Shown piece after piece: positions 14,886 through 23,846 of a stretch of 56,070 nt of DNA; positions within the stretch are counted from its first letter, which is position 1, and each line of letters opens with the position of its first letter. The translations under genes and the position numbers were made by a program. The notes under the pieces were generated by a model. It worked only from the letters and a program-made list of their open reading frames with translations. It was not told where the DNA came from and did not search any database. This DNA comes from Streptomyces triticisoli (GTDB lineage Bacteria > Actinomycetota > Actinomycetes > Streptomycetales > Streptomycetaceae): the NCBI RefSeq assembly GCF_003270085.1, contig NZ_QFDQ01000002.1:1-56070 (forward strand), in the 5' to 3' direction.

Positions 14886-16096
14886 CCGAGGAGACGCTCG
14901 CCGAGACACCGTCCCCGGTGCGGCGCCGGCCCGCCCCCGACCCGACCGGCGTCGGCTTCGACCCGGTGCCGGCCGGCCTGGTGGAGGAGGGTCCGGTCAC
15001 CCGCGTCGAGATGCCCGGCGGCGAGGGCTGGGCATGGCTGGTGACCCGCATGGACGATGTGCGGATGGTCACCGACGACCCCCGGTTCAGCCGGGAGGCG
15101 GCCATGGGCCGTCAGATCACCCGGCAGGCCCCGCACTTCGTCCCGACCCGTGACGCGGTCGGCTTCCTGGACCCGCCCGACCACACCCGGCTGCGCCGCT
15201 CGGTCGCCCCCGCCTTCACCGCGCGCGGTGTCGAGCGGGTGCGGGAGAGCTCCCGGCGGACGCTGGACGAACTGGTCGACGAGCTCCTTCGGGGCGGCCC
15301 GCCCGCCGACCTCACACGTGCGGTGCTCAGCCCGTTCCCGATCGCGGTGATCTGCGAGCTGATGGGGGTGCCGCCCGCCGACCGGCACGGCATGCACACC
15401 TGGACCCGGCTGATCCTGTCCTCCTCGCCCGGCGCCGACGCCGGCGAGCAGGCCAAGGAGGAGATGGGCGCGTACTTCGCCGAGCTCATCGACGCGCGCG
15501 TGGAGAGCACCGGTGAGGATGTCGCCTCACTCCTCGGCGCGGCCGTGGGGCGCCGGGAGATCACCCTGGCGGAGGCCGTGGGTCTCGCGGTGCTCCTGCA
15601 GATCGGCGGCGAGGCGGTCACCGACAACAGCGGGCAGCTGTTCCACATCCTGCTGACCCGCCCCGAGCTGGCCGAACGGCTGCGCCGTGAGCCGGAGATC
15701 CGCCCGCAGGCCGTCGACGAACTGCTGCGCTGGATCCCGCACCACGACGGGGTCGGGCTGTCCCGGGTCGCCCTGGAGGACGTGGAGATCAGGGGCGTGC
15801 GGATACGCGCCGGTGACGCCGTCCACGTGTCGTACCTCGCCGCCAACCGCGACCCGGACGTCTTCCCGGACCCCGCGGCGATCGACTTCTCGCGCAGTCC
15901 GAACCCGCACGTGACGTTCGGCTTCGGCCCGCACCGCTGCCCGGGCGGCCGGTTGGCCCGGCTGGAGTCGGAGTTGCTGGTCGACGCCCTGCTGGACCGG
16001 GTGCCGGGGCTGAGGCTCGCGGTGCCGGCGGACCAGGTGCCCTTCAGGAAGGGCACGTCGATCCGCGGGCCCGAGGCCCTGCCCGTGACGTGGTGA
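14882..16096 (+). CDS. Cytochrome P450, CYP158A2-like flaviolin-coupling enzyme
   Basis: A 404-residue P450. The heme-ligand block FGFGPHRCPGGRLAR places the axial Cys at residue 353, and the ExxR motif is in DELLRW. The I-helix reads IGGEAVTDNSG, with Ala where most P450s have the oxygen-activating Thr. This is a known trait of CYP158A2, which couples flaviolin into dimers and trimers (protective pigments). Overlap with rppA by 4 nt and the following cupin gene give the SCO1206-1208 gene order, which strengthens the assignment. Which coupling products this enzyme makes cannot be read from sequence. Confidence 0.93.
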   Translation: MTEETLAETPSPVRRRPAPDPTGVGFDPVPAGLVEEGPVTRVEMPGGEGWAWLVTRMDDVRMVTDDPRFSREAAMGRQITRQAPHFVPTRDAVGFLDPPDHTRLRRSVAPAFTARGVERVRESSRRTLDELVDELLRGGPPADLTRAVLSPFPIAVICELMGVPPADRHGMHTWTRLILSSSPGADAGEQAKEEMGAYFAELIDARVESTGEDVASLLGAAVGRREITLAEAVGLAVLLQIGGEAVTDNSGQLFHILLTRPELAERLRREPEIRPQAVDELLRWIPHHDGVGLSRVALEDVEIRGVRIRAGDAVHVSYLAANRDPDVFPDPAAIDFSRSPNPHVTFGFGPHRCPGGRLARLESELLVDALLDRVPGLRLAVPADQVPFRKGTSIRGPEALPVTW

Positions 16097-16103
16097 GCCC
16101 GCC

Positions 16104-16622
16104 ATGACCACGGAGGGACTGCTCGTGCCGCCGGGCCACGGGCGCGTTGTCGAGACGCCGGCCCAGCGCGTGACGTTCAAGGTCACCGGCTCGCACTCGC
16201 GGGTGGCCTCCACCTTCGAGGTGGAGGTCCCGCCGGGCTTCGACGTGGGCGCCCATGTGCACACGCGCAGCGAGGAGTTGTTCTACGTGCTCGAGGGCGA
16301 GTTGGACGTGCTCGCCTTCGAGCCGCGGATCCGGACCCCCGACCACTGGCAGAGGTGGGAGTCCAGCTCGGGCAACCGCGTGGTGCGGGCGACCCCGGGT
16401 ACGGTCATCGTCGTGCCCCCGGGCTGCCCGCACGCGTTCGCCAACCCGACCGACGCCCCGGCGAAGATGTTCTTCCAGGCCTCCCCGCCCCCGGACCACG
16501 AACGCTACTTCGAGGAACTGCTCGACATCCTGGGCGGTGGAGGCCCCCCGGACCACGAGGCGATCGAAGCCCTGCGCAAGCGTTACGACATCGAGCAGCT
16601 GACACCGCTCAGGCACCGTTAG
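16104..16622 (+). CDS. Cupin-domain oxygenase of the THN/flaviolin pathway
   Basis: A 172-residue single-cupin protein. It has the metal-binding pattern in FDVGAHVHTRSEELFYVLEG (two His plus Glu) and a second motif around VPPGCPHAFANP. In the rppA-P450-cupin operon of other streptomycetes the cupin protein (MomA-like) catalyses oxidation of tetrahydroxynaphthalene to flaviolin. The gene starts 7 nt after the P450 stop, so the three are one operon. It converges with the next acyl-CoA dehydrogenase gene with 5 bp between stops. Confidence 0.85.
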   Translation: MTTEGLLVPPGHGRVVETPAQRVTFKVTGSHSRVASTFEVEVPPGFDVGAHVHTRSEELFYVLEGELDVLAFEPRIRTPDHWQRWESSSGNRVVRATPGTVIVVPPGCPHAFANPTDAPAKMFFQASPPPDHERYFEELLDILGGGGPPDHEAIEALRKRYDIEQLTPLRHR

Positions 16623-16627
16623 TACCG

Positions 16628-17848
16628 TCAGCGGATCGGCATCCCCGAGATCGTGCGGGAGATCACCAACCGCTGGATCTCACTCGTCCCCTCGAAGATC
16701 GTGTAGATCGCCGCGTCGCGGTGCATCCGCTCCACCGGGTACTCCCTGGTGTAGCCGTTGCCGCCCAGGATCTGGATCGCCTGGGCGGTGACCTTCTTCG
16801 CGGTCTCGCTGGCGAACAGCTTGGACATCGAGCCCTCGGCGGCGGTGAACGGCTTGCCGTTGACCGCCATCCAGGAGGCGCGCCAGACCAGCAGGCGGGC
16901 GGCGTCGATCCGGGTGCGCATGTCGGCGAGCTGGAAGGCGACGCCCTGGTTGTCGATGATCGGCCGGCCGAACTGCTCGCGGGTCTTCGCGTAGTCGAGG
17001 GCGACCTCGTACGCGGCCCGGGCGGTGCCCACCGCCATCGCGCCGACGGCCGGCCGGGACGCCTCGAAGGTGGCCATCGCCGCGTTCTTGACGCTCCCCT
17101 TCCTGGCCCTCTCTCGGGCGCGGGCCAGCCGCTCGTCCAGCTTCTCCTTGCCGCCGAGCAGGCAGGAGCCGGGGACGCGCACGTTGTCCAGGACCACCTC
17201 GGCGGTGTGCGAGGCCCGGATGCCGTGCTTCTTGAACTTCTGACCCTGGGACAGCCCCGGCGTGGCCGGCGGGACGATGAAGGAGGCGTGGCCCTTGGAG
17301 CCCAGCTCGGGGTCGACGGAGGCGACGACGACATGGACATCGGCGATGCCGCCGTTGGTCGCCCAGGTCTTGGTGCCGTTGATCACCCACTCGTCCTTGG
17401 CCTCGTCGTACACCGCGCGGGTGCGGATGGAGGCCACGTCGGAGCCGGCGTCGGGCTCGGAGGAGCAGAACGCGGCGACCTTGACGTCGTTGACGTCGCC
17501 GTACATCTGCGGGATCCAGGTGCCGATCTGCTCCTCGGTGCCGTTGGCCAGGACGCCGACCGCGGCCAGGCCGGTGCCGACGATGGACAGGGCGATGCCG
17601 GCGTCGCCCCAGAACAGCTCCTCCATGGCCATGGGGATGCCGAGGCCGGTGGAGTCGAAGTACTGCTGGGCGTAGAAGTCGAGGGAGTAGATGCCGACCT
17701 TCGCGGCCTCCTGGATGACCGGCCAGGGAGTCTCCTCGCGCTCGTCCCATTCGGCGGCCGCGGGGCGGATCACGTCGGCCGCGAAGCCGTGCAGCCAGTC
17801 CCGGACCCCCTTCTGCTCGTCGTTGAGCTCCATGGTGAACTCGGCCAT
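16628..17848 (-). CDS. Acyl-CoA dehydrogenase
   Basis: A 406-residue acyl-CoA dehydrogenase (MAEFTMELNDEQKGVRDWLH). It has the FAD-contact block AAFCSSEPDAGSDVASIRTR, WVINGTKTWATNGG, and the C-terminal AIQILGGNGYTREYPVERMH plus IFEGTSEIQRLVISR. These are the canonical family motifs, and the length is standard. The ATG at 17848 follows ggagggg at 2-3 nt in an actinobacterial context; the upstream in-frame start at 17869 is less likely. It is divergent from a TetR gene across a region with two inverted repeats, so TetR control is probable. A fatty-acid or branched-chain acyl-CoA substrate is likely. Confidence 0.92.
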   Translation of the reverse strand: MAEFTMELNDEQKGVRDWLHGFAADVIRPAAAEWDEREETPWPVIQEAAKVGIYSLDFYAQQYFDSTGLGIPMAMEELFWGDAGIALSIVGTGLAAVGVLANGTEEQIGTWIPQMYGDVNDVKVAAFCSSEPDAGSDVASIRTRAVYDEAKDEWVINGTKTWATNGGIADVHVVVASVDPELGSKGHASFIVPPATPGLSQGQKFKKHGIRASHTAEVVLDNVRVPGSCLLGGKEKLDERLARARERARKGSVKNAAMATFEASRPAVGAMAVGTARAAYEVALDYAKTREQFGRPIIDNQGVAFQLADMRTRIDAARLLVWRASWMAVNGKPFTAAEGSMSKLFASETAKKVTAQAIQILGGNGYTREYPVERMHRDAAIYTIFEGTSEIQRLVISRTISGMPIR

Positions 17849-17873
17849 GTCCCCTCCAGCGGCGCACACGCGT

Positions 17874-17915
17874 GTTACTAACGGTAACGTTACTGTGTTA
17901 CCGACCGGTAGGTAA
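17874..17915. promoter_or_regulatory. Two TetR-type operators between acyl-CoA dehydrogenase and tetR
   Basis: Three overlapping symmetric elements lie here. They are gttac-N5-gtaac (17874-17888), the perfect palindrome gtaacgttac (17884-17893), and ttaccgaccggtaggtaa (17898-17915, imperfect only at one pair). They occupy the space just upstream of the dehydrogenase start, where a repressor would block transcription. The last has the form of operators bound by FadR/KstR-like TetR proteins. Confidence 0.75.
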
Positions 17916-18017
17916 AGTCAACTCCGGATGACTCCTCGGCAGCCCGTTCGAGATATCGGGCACAGTCAGTGTTACTTTGCGCAGGCGTCACCGAATCAGC
18001 ACGGGTGGGGAGAGTTC

Positions 18018-18662
18018 ATGGACACCACGCAGCGGACCGAACAGCAGCGGTCCGCCGACCGCCGACGGCGCGAGCTGCTGGAGGCCGCCGACCGGGTGGT
18101 GCTGCGCGACGGCCCCCAGGCGTCGATGAACGCCATCGCCGCCGAGGCCGGCATCACCAAGCCGATCCTCTACCGCCACTTCGGCGACAAGGGGGGGCTG
18201 TACGCCGCCCTCGCCCAGCGGCACACCGACGCCCTGCTCGGCTCCCTGCGGGCCGCGGTGGACGCCCCCGCGGGCCGGCGCGAGCGGGTGGAGGCCACGC
18301 TGGACACCTATCTCGCGGCCATCGAGGCCCGTCCGCAGGTCTACCGGTTCCTGATGCACCCGGCGGAGGGCAGTCAGGGCGGCGACCAGGGCTTCGACGT
18401 CGGCAAGCACTCCGCCCCGCTGCTGCGCCGCATGGGCGAGGAACTGGCCCAGGTCATCGAGGAGCGGCTGGACCTCGGCCCGGGCAGCCAGCAACTGGCC
18501 CGCGTGTGGGGGCACGGCATCGTCGGCATGATGCACGCGGCCGGTGACTGGTGGCTGGGCGAGCGACCCTGCTCCCGCGCGGAGCTGGTACGCAGCCTGG
18601 CGGACCTGCTGTGGGGCCGGCTGGCGGCGGCCGGGGACAAGATGGGCGGTCCGGGCTTCTAG
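18018..18662 (+). CDS. TetR family transcriptional regulator
   Basis: A 214-residue TetR protein. The N-terminal helix-turn-helix spans about 15-62 (MNAIAAEAGITKPILYRHFG) and the C-terminal ligand-binding domain is alpha-helical. The HTH with TKPILYRHFGDKGGLYAAL resembles actinobacterial regulators of fatty acid genes. The ATG at 18018 follows ggggag; an in-frame extension to 17928 would overlap the operators and has no site. It is divergent from the acyl-CoA dehydrogenase, its likely target. The stop overlaps the deformylase stop by 4 nt on the opposite strand. Confidence 0.93.
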   Translation: MDTTQRTEQQRSADRRRRELLEAADRVVLRDGPQASMNAIAAEAGITKPILYRHFGDKGGLYAALAQRHTDALLGSLRAAVDAPAGRRERVEATLDTYLAAIEARPQVYRFLMHPAEGSQGGDQGFDVGKHSAPLLRRMGEELAQVIEERLDLGPGSQQLARVWGHGIVGMMHAAGDWWLGERPCSRAELVRSLADLLWGRLAAAGDKMGGPGF

Positions 18663-19234
18663 GGCTCCCCGGTATCCCCGGTACTTCCACGGCCCCTTCG
18701 GCTCCAGGGCGCCTTCGCCGCCTGTCTCAGCACCTTGCGTCTGCGCCACCCCGTGAGGTGATCCACGTACAGGCGCCCCCGCAGGTGGTCGTACTCGTGC
18801 TGCAGGCAGCGGGCGAAGAACCCCGTCCCGTGCACGGTGACCGGCTCCCCGGTCACCGTGAAACCCTCGACGACCGTGTGGTCGTAGCGCTCCGTCCCCG
18901 CCTCCAGGCCCGGCAGGGACAGGCAGCCCTCCGGGCCTCGGACCACCACGCCGTCCGCCTCCACCAGCCGCGGGTTCACCACATGGCCCAGGTGGCGCAC
19001 GTCCTCGTCGTCCGGGCAGTCGTACACGAACACGCGCAGGGACTCCCCCACCTGATTGGCGGCCAGGCCCACACCCCGTGCCTCGTACATCGTGGCGAAC
19101 AGGTCCTCCACCAGCCGGGACAGTGCGGGGCCGAAGTCGGTGACCTCGGCGCAGGGCGCGTGCAGGAGGGGGTCGCCGAGCAGGGTGAGGGGCCGGACGC
19201 GTCCGCGGGCGCCGGGGATCGATCCGTGTCGCAT
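18659..19234 (-). CDS. def: Peptide deformylase
   Basis: A 191-residue peptide deformylase that removes the N-formyl group from nascent proteins. All three signature motifs are intact: GVGLAANQVG (54-63), EGCLSLPG with metal ligand Cys104, and QHEYDHLRG with His146, Glu147 and His150. The N-terminus before the domain is short, and an Arg-rich tail (RRRKVLRQAAKAPWSRRGRG) extends the C-terminus. It is probably one of several paralogues, as usual in Streptomyces. It is divergent from murT and convergent with tetR. Confidence 0.96.
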   Translation of the reverse strand: MRHGSIPGARGRVRPLTLLGDPLLHAPCAEVTDFGPALSRLVEDLFATMYEARGVGLAANQVGESLRVFVYDCPDDEDVRHLGHVVNPRLVEADGVVVRGPEGCLSLPGLEAGTERYDHTVVEGFTVTGEPVTVHGTGFFARCLQHEYDHLRGRLYVDHLTGWRRRKVLRQAAKAPWSRRGRGSTGDTGEP

Positions 19235-19384
19235 GGCGGCAAGGGTACGGTTCCCTCGGCCCATGCCCGCCGCGCAGGCGCGGGCCGGGATTCGGGGGCG
19301 CCGGTGGATCTCGATAGGCTGAGGCCCCCACCACGTTGCCGGATGGCTCAGGCGCGGCGCGTACGCAAGGAGGATCGAGAACTG

Positions 19385-20623
19385 ATGGCAGGCAACTCGG
19401 ACCCGCTCACGCCGCGGGCCAAGCTGGCCGTGACCGCGGGCAAGGCGGTCGCTGCGGCTTCGCGTGCCGCTGGTCGCGGCAGCGGTTCGGTGATCGGCGG
19501 TCGGGTGGCCCTGAAGCTCGACCCCGACCTGCTCGGCCGGCTCGCCCAGCACCTGGACGTGATCCTGGTCTCGGCGACCAACGGCAAGACCACGACCACC
19601 CGGCTCATCGCCGAGGCCCTGCGGGCCGCGGGTCCGGTCGTCTCCAACGCCCTCGGCGCCAACATGCCCGCGGGCATCACCTCGGCGCTGGCGGGCGGCT
19701 CGGACGCCAAGTTCGGTGTGATCGAGGTCGACGAGAAGTACCTCGCGGGCGTGGCCCGGGACACCGCCCCCAAGTGCATCGCACTGCTCAACCTCTCCCG
19801 CGACCAGCTCGACCGCGCCGGCGAGACCCGGATGCTCGCCGAGAACTGGCGCGAGGCCCTGGCCGGGTCCAAGGCCGTGATCGTCGCCAACTGCGACGAT
19901 CCGCTGGTGGTGTGGGCCGCGTCCTCCTCCCCCAATGTGATCTGGGTGGCCGCCGGGCAGATGTGGAAGGACGACGCCTGGTCCTGCCCGTCCTGCGGCG
20001 GTGTGATGCAACGCCCCGACGACGAATGGTTCTGCAACGAGTGCGGTTTCCGCCGGCCCACCCCCAGCTGGGCGCTGAACGGCGACCACGTCCTCGACCC
20101 GCACGGCTCCGCCTGGCCGATCCACCTGCAGCTGCCGGGCCGCGCCAACAAGGCCAACGCCGCCTCCTCCGCGGCCGTCGCCGCCGTCTTCGGGGTGCCG
20201 CCGCAGGTCGCCCTGGAGCGGATGTACCAGGTGCAGGCGGTCGCCGGCCGCTACGACGTCGTCCAGTACCAGGGCCGCGACCTGCGGCTGCTGCTGGCGA
20301 AGAACCCGGCCGGCTGGCTGGAGACCTTCTCCCTGATCGACCCGCCGCCCGCGCCCGTCATCCTGGCGGTGAACGCGCGCGGCGCCGACGGCACCGACAC
20401 CTCCTGGCTGTGGGACGTCGACTACACGCGCCTGACCGGCCGTCCGCTCTTCGTGCTCGGCGACCGGAAGCTGGACCTCGCGGTGCGTCTGGAGGTGGCG
20501 AACCAGCAGTTCCAGGTCTGCGATGACCTCGACCAGGCCGTCCAGCAGGCGCCACCCGGCCGGATCGAGGTCATCGCCAACTACACCGCGTTCCAGGACC
20601 TGCGCCGTCGCGTCGGCAACTGA
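19385..20623 (+). CDS. murT: Lipid II isoglutaminyl synthase, MurT subunit
   Basis: A 412-residue Mur-ligase-like protein. It has the P-loop SATNGKTTTTRLIAEALRA (about 60-78), a central Mur ligase domain interrupted by a four-Cys zinc ribbon (CPSCGG ... CNECGF, about 202-222), and a C-terminal DUF1727 region. With GatD it amidates the alpha-carboxyl of D-Glu at position 2 of lipid II using glutamine nitrogen and ATP. The ATG at 19385 follows aaggagg at an 11-nt spacing, slightly long. GatD starts 20 bp downstream, as in other Gram-positive bacteria. Confidence 0.95.
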   Translation: MAGNSDPLTPRAKLAVTAGKAVAAASRAAGRGSGSVIGGRVALKLDPDLLGRLAQHLDVILVSATNGKTTTTRLIAEALRAAGPVVSNALGANMPAGITSALAGGSDAKFGVIEVDEKYLAGVARDTAPKCIALLNLSRDQLDRAGETRMLAENWREALAGSKAVIVANCDDPLVVWAASSSPNVIWVAAGQMWKDDAWSCPSCGGVMQRPDDEWFCNECGFRRPTPSWALNGDHVLDPHGSAWPIHLQLPGRANKANAASSAAVAAVFGVPPQVALERMYQVQAVAGRYDVVQYQGRDLRLLLAKNPAGWLETFSLIDPPPAPVILAVNARGADGTDTSWLWDVDYTRLTGRPLFVLGDRKLDLAVRLEVANQQFQVCDDLDQAVQQAPPGRIEVIANYTAFQDLRRRVGN

Positions 20624-20643
20624 CCACTAAGGACGAGCACTTC

Positions 20644-21372
20644 ATGAGCGACAACCAACTGCGGCTGGTGTGGATCTACCCGGACCTGCTGAGCACCTAC
20701 GGGGACCAGGGCAACGTACTCGTCGTGGAGCGCCGGGCCCGGCAGCGCCGCCTGGACGTGGCCCGCCTGGACGTGCGCAGCGACCAGCCGGTCCCGACCT
20801 CCGGCGACATCTATCTGATCGGCGGCGGCGAGGACCGGCCGCAGCGGCTCGCGGCGGAGCGGCTGCGCCGTGACGGCGGCCTGACCAGGGCCGTGGAGAA
20901 CGGCGCGATCGTCTTCTCGGTCTGCGCCGGCTACCAGATCCTCGGCCACGAGTTCGTCAACGACCTCGGGCAGCGCGAGCCGGGACTGGGCCTGCTCGAC
21001 GTGGTGTCGGTGCGCGGCGAGGGCGAGCGGTGCGTCGGCGACGTGCTGGGCGACATCGACCCGCGGCTCGGCCTGCCTCCGCTGACCGGGTTCGAGAACC
21101 ACCAGGGCGTCACCCACCTCGGTCCCACCGCCCGCCCGTTCGCCCAGGTCCGGATCGGCAAGGGCAACGGCACCGGCGACGGCACGGAGGGCGCGTACAA
21201 CGACACCGTCTTCGGCACGTACATGCACGGTCCGGTGCTGGCCCGCAACCCGCTGATCGCGGACCTGCTGCTGAAGCTGGCACTCGACGTCAACGCGCTC
21301 CCGCCGGTCGACGACCGCTGGTACGAGGCCCTGCGCAACGAGCGCATCGCCGCCGCCCAGCAGCCCGCGTAG
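20644..21372 (+). CDS. gatD: Lipid II isoglutaminyl synthase, GatD glutaminase subunit
   Basis: A 242-residue class I glutamine amidotransferase (CobB/CobQ-like). The nucleophile Cys94 lies in IVFSVCAGYQILG and the His195 base in GTYMHGPVLARNP; the third triad residue is not obvious, as known for GatD. It hydrolyses glutamine and passes ammonia to MurT. It is directly co-transcribed with murT. The conserved IGGGEDRPQ segment near residue 60 also fits the family. Confidence 0.95.
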   Translation: MSDNQLRLVWIYPDLLSTYGDQGNVLVVERRARQRRLDVARLDVRSDQPVPTSGDIYLIGGGEDRPQRLAAERLRRDGGLTRAVENGAIVFSVCAGYQILGHEFVNDLGQREPGLGLLDVVSVRGEGERCVGDVLGDIDPRLGLPPLTGFENHQGVTHLGPTARPFAQVRIGKGNGTGDGTEGAYNDTVFGTYMHGPVLARNPLIADLLLKLALDVNALPPVDDRWYEALRNERIAAAQQPA

Positions 21373-21640
21373 GCACCGTCGCACGGCGGCCCGCACCGGC
21401 GCGCTCGCGCATCCGCCCCTGCGGGAACGGTTCTTCCGCCACCCCGGCGCACCACGCGCCCACCGGCCCGTCAGCACGGCGCGACCAGCCCGTCTGACGG
21501 GCCGTCCGCACAGGTGAGCGGCCCCGTCCAGCAGGCGGACGGACGGTGCGGCCCCGCCCCCGGGTGCCGCTAGGGTGGCGGGGACCGAGCCGGACAGCGC
21601 GGTCCGGTCCCGTGCCCATGTGGAGAAGGTTGTTCGGGCT

Positions 21641-22666
21641 ATGCGCATTGGTGTCCTCACGTCCGGCGGCGACTGCCCCGGCCTGAACGCCGTCATCCGG
21701 TCCGTCGTGCACCGCGCCGTCGTCGACCACGGCGACGAGGTCATCGGCTTCCGCGACGGCTGGAAGGGCCTGCTGGAGTGTGACTACCTCAAGCTCGACC
21801 TCGACGCGGTGGGCGGCGTCCTCGCCCGCGGCGGCACCATCCTCGGGTCCTCCCGGGTCCGTCCCGAGCACCTGCGGGACGGGGTGGAGCGGGCCAGGGG
21901 CCACGTCGAGGAGCTCGGTCTCGACGCGGTCGTCCCGATCGGCGGCGAGGGCACGCTCAAGGCGGCCCGGCTGCTGTCGGACAGCGGCCTGCCCATCGTC
22001 GGTGTGCCCAAGACCATCGACAACGACATCGCGGTCACGGACGTCACCTTCGGCTTCGACACGGCCGTGACCGTCGCCACCGAGGCCCTGGACCGGCTGA
22101 AGACCACCGCCGAGTCCCACCAGCGGGTGCTGATCGTGGAGGTCATGGGCCGCCACACCGGCTGGATCGCGCTGCAGTCCGGCATGGCGGCCGGCGCCCA
22201 CGCCATCGTCGTCCCCGAGCGGCCCTTCGACATCGAGGAGCTGACGGAGAAGGTCGGCGCGCGCTTCGCGGCGGGCAAGCGGTTCGCGATCGTGGTGGTC
22301 GCGGAGGGCGCCAAGCCCAGGCCGGGCACCATGGACTTCGACGAGGGCGGCAAGGACGTCTACGGCCACGAGCGGTTCGCCGGCGTCGCCCGGCAGCTCT
22401 CGGTCGAACTGGAGCAGCGGCTCGGCAAGGAGGCCCGGCCCGTCATCCTCGGGCACGTCCAGCGCGGTGGCACGCCGACGGCGTACGACCGCGTGCTCGC
22501 CACCCGGTTCGGCTGGCACGCCGTGGAGGCCGTGCACCGCGGGGAGTTCGGCCGGATGACGGCGCTGCGCGGCACGGACATCGTGACGGTGCCGCTCGCC
22601 GAGGCGGTCGCGACCCTGAAGACGGTGCCGGCGGAGCGGTACGCCGAGGCGGAGTGCGTCCTGTAG
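21641..22666 (+). CDS. pfkA: ATP-dependent 6-phosphofructokinase
   Basis: A 341-residue phosphofructokinase. It has the N-terminal GVLTSGGDCPGLNAVIRS, the active-site PKTIDNDIAVTD with the catalytic Asp, and the substrate block EVMGRHTGWIAL. The nucleotide-discriminating site reads GGEGT, with Gly rather than the Asp found in pyrophosphate-using enzymes, so ATP is expected as phosphoryl donor. The length fits the actinobacterial group III enzymes. A strong terminator follows. It corresponds in position to one of the S. coelicolor pfkA paralogues. Confidence 0.95.
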   Translation: MRIGVLTSGGDCPGLNAVIRSVVHRAVVDHGDEVIGFRDGWKGLLECDYLKLDLDAVGGVLARGGTILGSSRVRPEHLRDGVERARGHVEELGLDAVVPIGGEGTLKAARLLSDSGLPIVGVPKTIDNDIAVTDVTFGFDTAVTVATEALDRLKTTAESHQRVLIVEVMGRHTGWIALQSGMAAGAHAIVVPERPFDIEELTEKVGARFAAGKRFAIVVVAEGAKPRPGTMDFDEGGKDVYGHERFAGVARQLSVELEQRLGKEARPVILGHVQRGGTPTAYDRVLATRFGWHAVEAVHRGEFGRMTALRGTDIVTVPLAEAVATLKTVPAERYAEAECVL

Positions 22667-22700
22667 GACACACGCGTAGGACGACACACGCGTAAGCACA

Positions 22701-22736
22701 AACCGCCCCCGGCCGCAAGAGCGGCCGGGGGCGGTT
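22701..22736 (+). terminator. Strong hairpin terminator after pfkA
   Basis: A perfect 16-bp stem, aaccgcccccggccgc paired with gcggccgggggcggtt, encloses an aaga loop. It lies 35 bp after the pfkA stop. Confidence 0.92.
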
Positions 22737-22804
22737 CTACCCTGGGTGCGGACAGACAGCTGTGGACAGACAGCGCACAACCCCCACGAAACAGGAGCCG
22801 GCGG

Positions 22805-23755
22805 ATGGATCACAGCGGGCACGGCATGATGACGGATCTGCCGCCGTTCACGCTGGGACGCGGTCTTCAGTGGTCCGCGGACCCCTTCTTTTTCGTTGCC
22901 TGCCTGCTCGGGCTCGCGCTGTACGGCTGGGGCGTGGTGCGGCTGCTGCGGCGCGGCGACTCCTGGCCGGTGGGCCGTACCGTGTCGTACGTCATCGGTG
23001 TGCTGACCGTGGTCCTGATGATGTGCACCAGGCTGAACGACTACGGCATGGTCATCTTCACCGTGCACATGGTCCAGCACATGGTCATCAGCATGCTGTC
23101 GCCGATCCTGATCCTGCTGGGCGCCCCGATCACGCTGGCGCTGCGCGCGCTGCCGGTGGCCGCCAGGGGCCGCAAGGGGCCGCGCGAGCTGCTGCTGATG
23201 CTGCTGCACAGCCGCTACATGCGGGTCATCACCCACCCCTTCTTCACCATCCCGATGTTCATCGCGAGCCTGTACGGGCTTTACTTCACCCCGATCTTCG
23301 ACCGGCTGATGGGGTCGGGAGTGGGACACGTGGCGATGATGGTGCACTTCCTCGCGGTGGGCCTGGTCTTCTTCTGGCCGATCATGGGCGTGGATCCGGG
23401 CCCGAACCGGCCGGGTTACCTCATGCGGATGATGCAGCTGTTCGCGGGCATGCCGTTCCACGCGTTCTTCGGCATCGCGGTGATGATGGCGACCGCGCCC
23501 ATGGTGGAGACCTACATGAACCCGCCCGCCTCCCTCGGCATCGACGCCCTGGCCGACCAGAACGCGGCCGGCGGCATCGCGTGGGCGTTCAGCGAGATCC
23601 CGTCCGTCATCGTGCTGATCGCCCTGCTCTTCCAGTGGTACGGCTCCGAACAGCGCCAGGCCCGGCGCAAGGACCGCGCCGCGGACCGTGACGGCGACAA
23701 GGAGCTCGAGGCGTACAACGCCTATCTGGCCTCCCTGAACGCGCGCGGTAACTGA
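22805..23755 (+). CDS. CtaG-family cytochrome c oxidase assembly membrane protein
   Basis: A 316-residue polytopic membrane protein with about seven hydrophobic segments. Conserved His residues occur in MVIFTVHMVQHMVISMLSPI, with further His/Phe-rich loops, which is the caa3_CtaG family pattern. Members help insert copper into cytochrome oxidase or act in copper handling. The His/Met-rich N-terminus (MDHSGHGMM) supports a metal link. An aggag site lies upstream of the ATG. A perfect hairpin terminator follows. Confidence 0.85.
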   Translation: MDHSGHGMMTDLPPFTLGRGLQWSADPFFFVACLLGLALYGWGVVRLLRRGDSWPVGRTVSYVIGVLTVVLMMCTRLNDYGMVIFTVHMVQHMVISMLSPILILLGAPITLALRALPVAARGRKGPRELLLMLLHSRYMRVITHPFFTIPMFIASLYGLYFTPIFDRLMGSGVGHVAMMVHFLAVGLVFFWPIMGVDPGPNRPGYLMRMMQLFAGMPFHAFFGIAVMMATAPMVETYMNPPASLGIDALADQNAAGGIAWAFSEIPSVIVLIALLFQWYGSEQRQARRKDRAADRDGDKELEAYNAYLASLNARGN

Positions 23756-23779
23756 ACGGGCTCTCGCATTCGGCACCTC

Positions 23780-23811
23780 TGCCCCGTTCTGCCCCGAGGC
23801 AGAACGGGGCA
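23780..23811 (+). terminator. Hairpin terminator after the CtaG-like gene
   Basis: The arms tgccccgttctgcc (23780-23793) and ggcagaacggggca (23798-23811) pair perfectly over 14 bp around a ccga loop, 25 bp after the stop. Confidence 0.85.
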
Positions 23812-23846
23812 CCATGGAGCCAGCCGACCATGAGGAGGGTGCCGCC

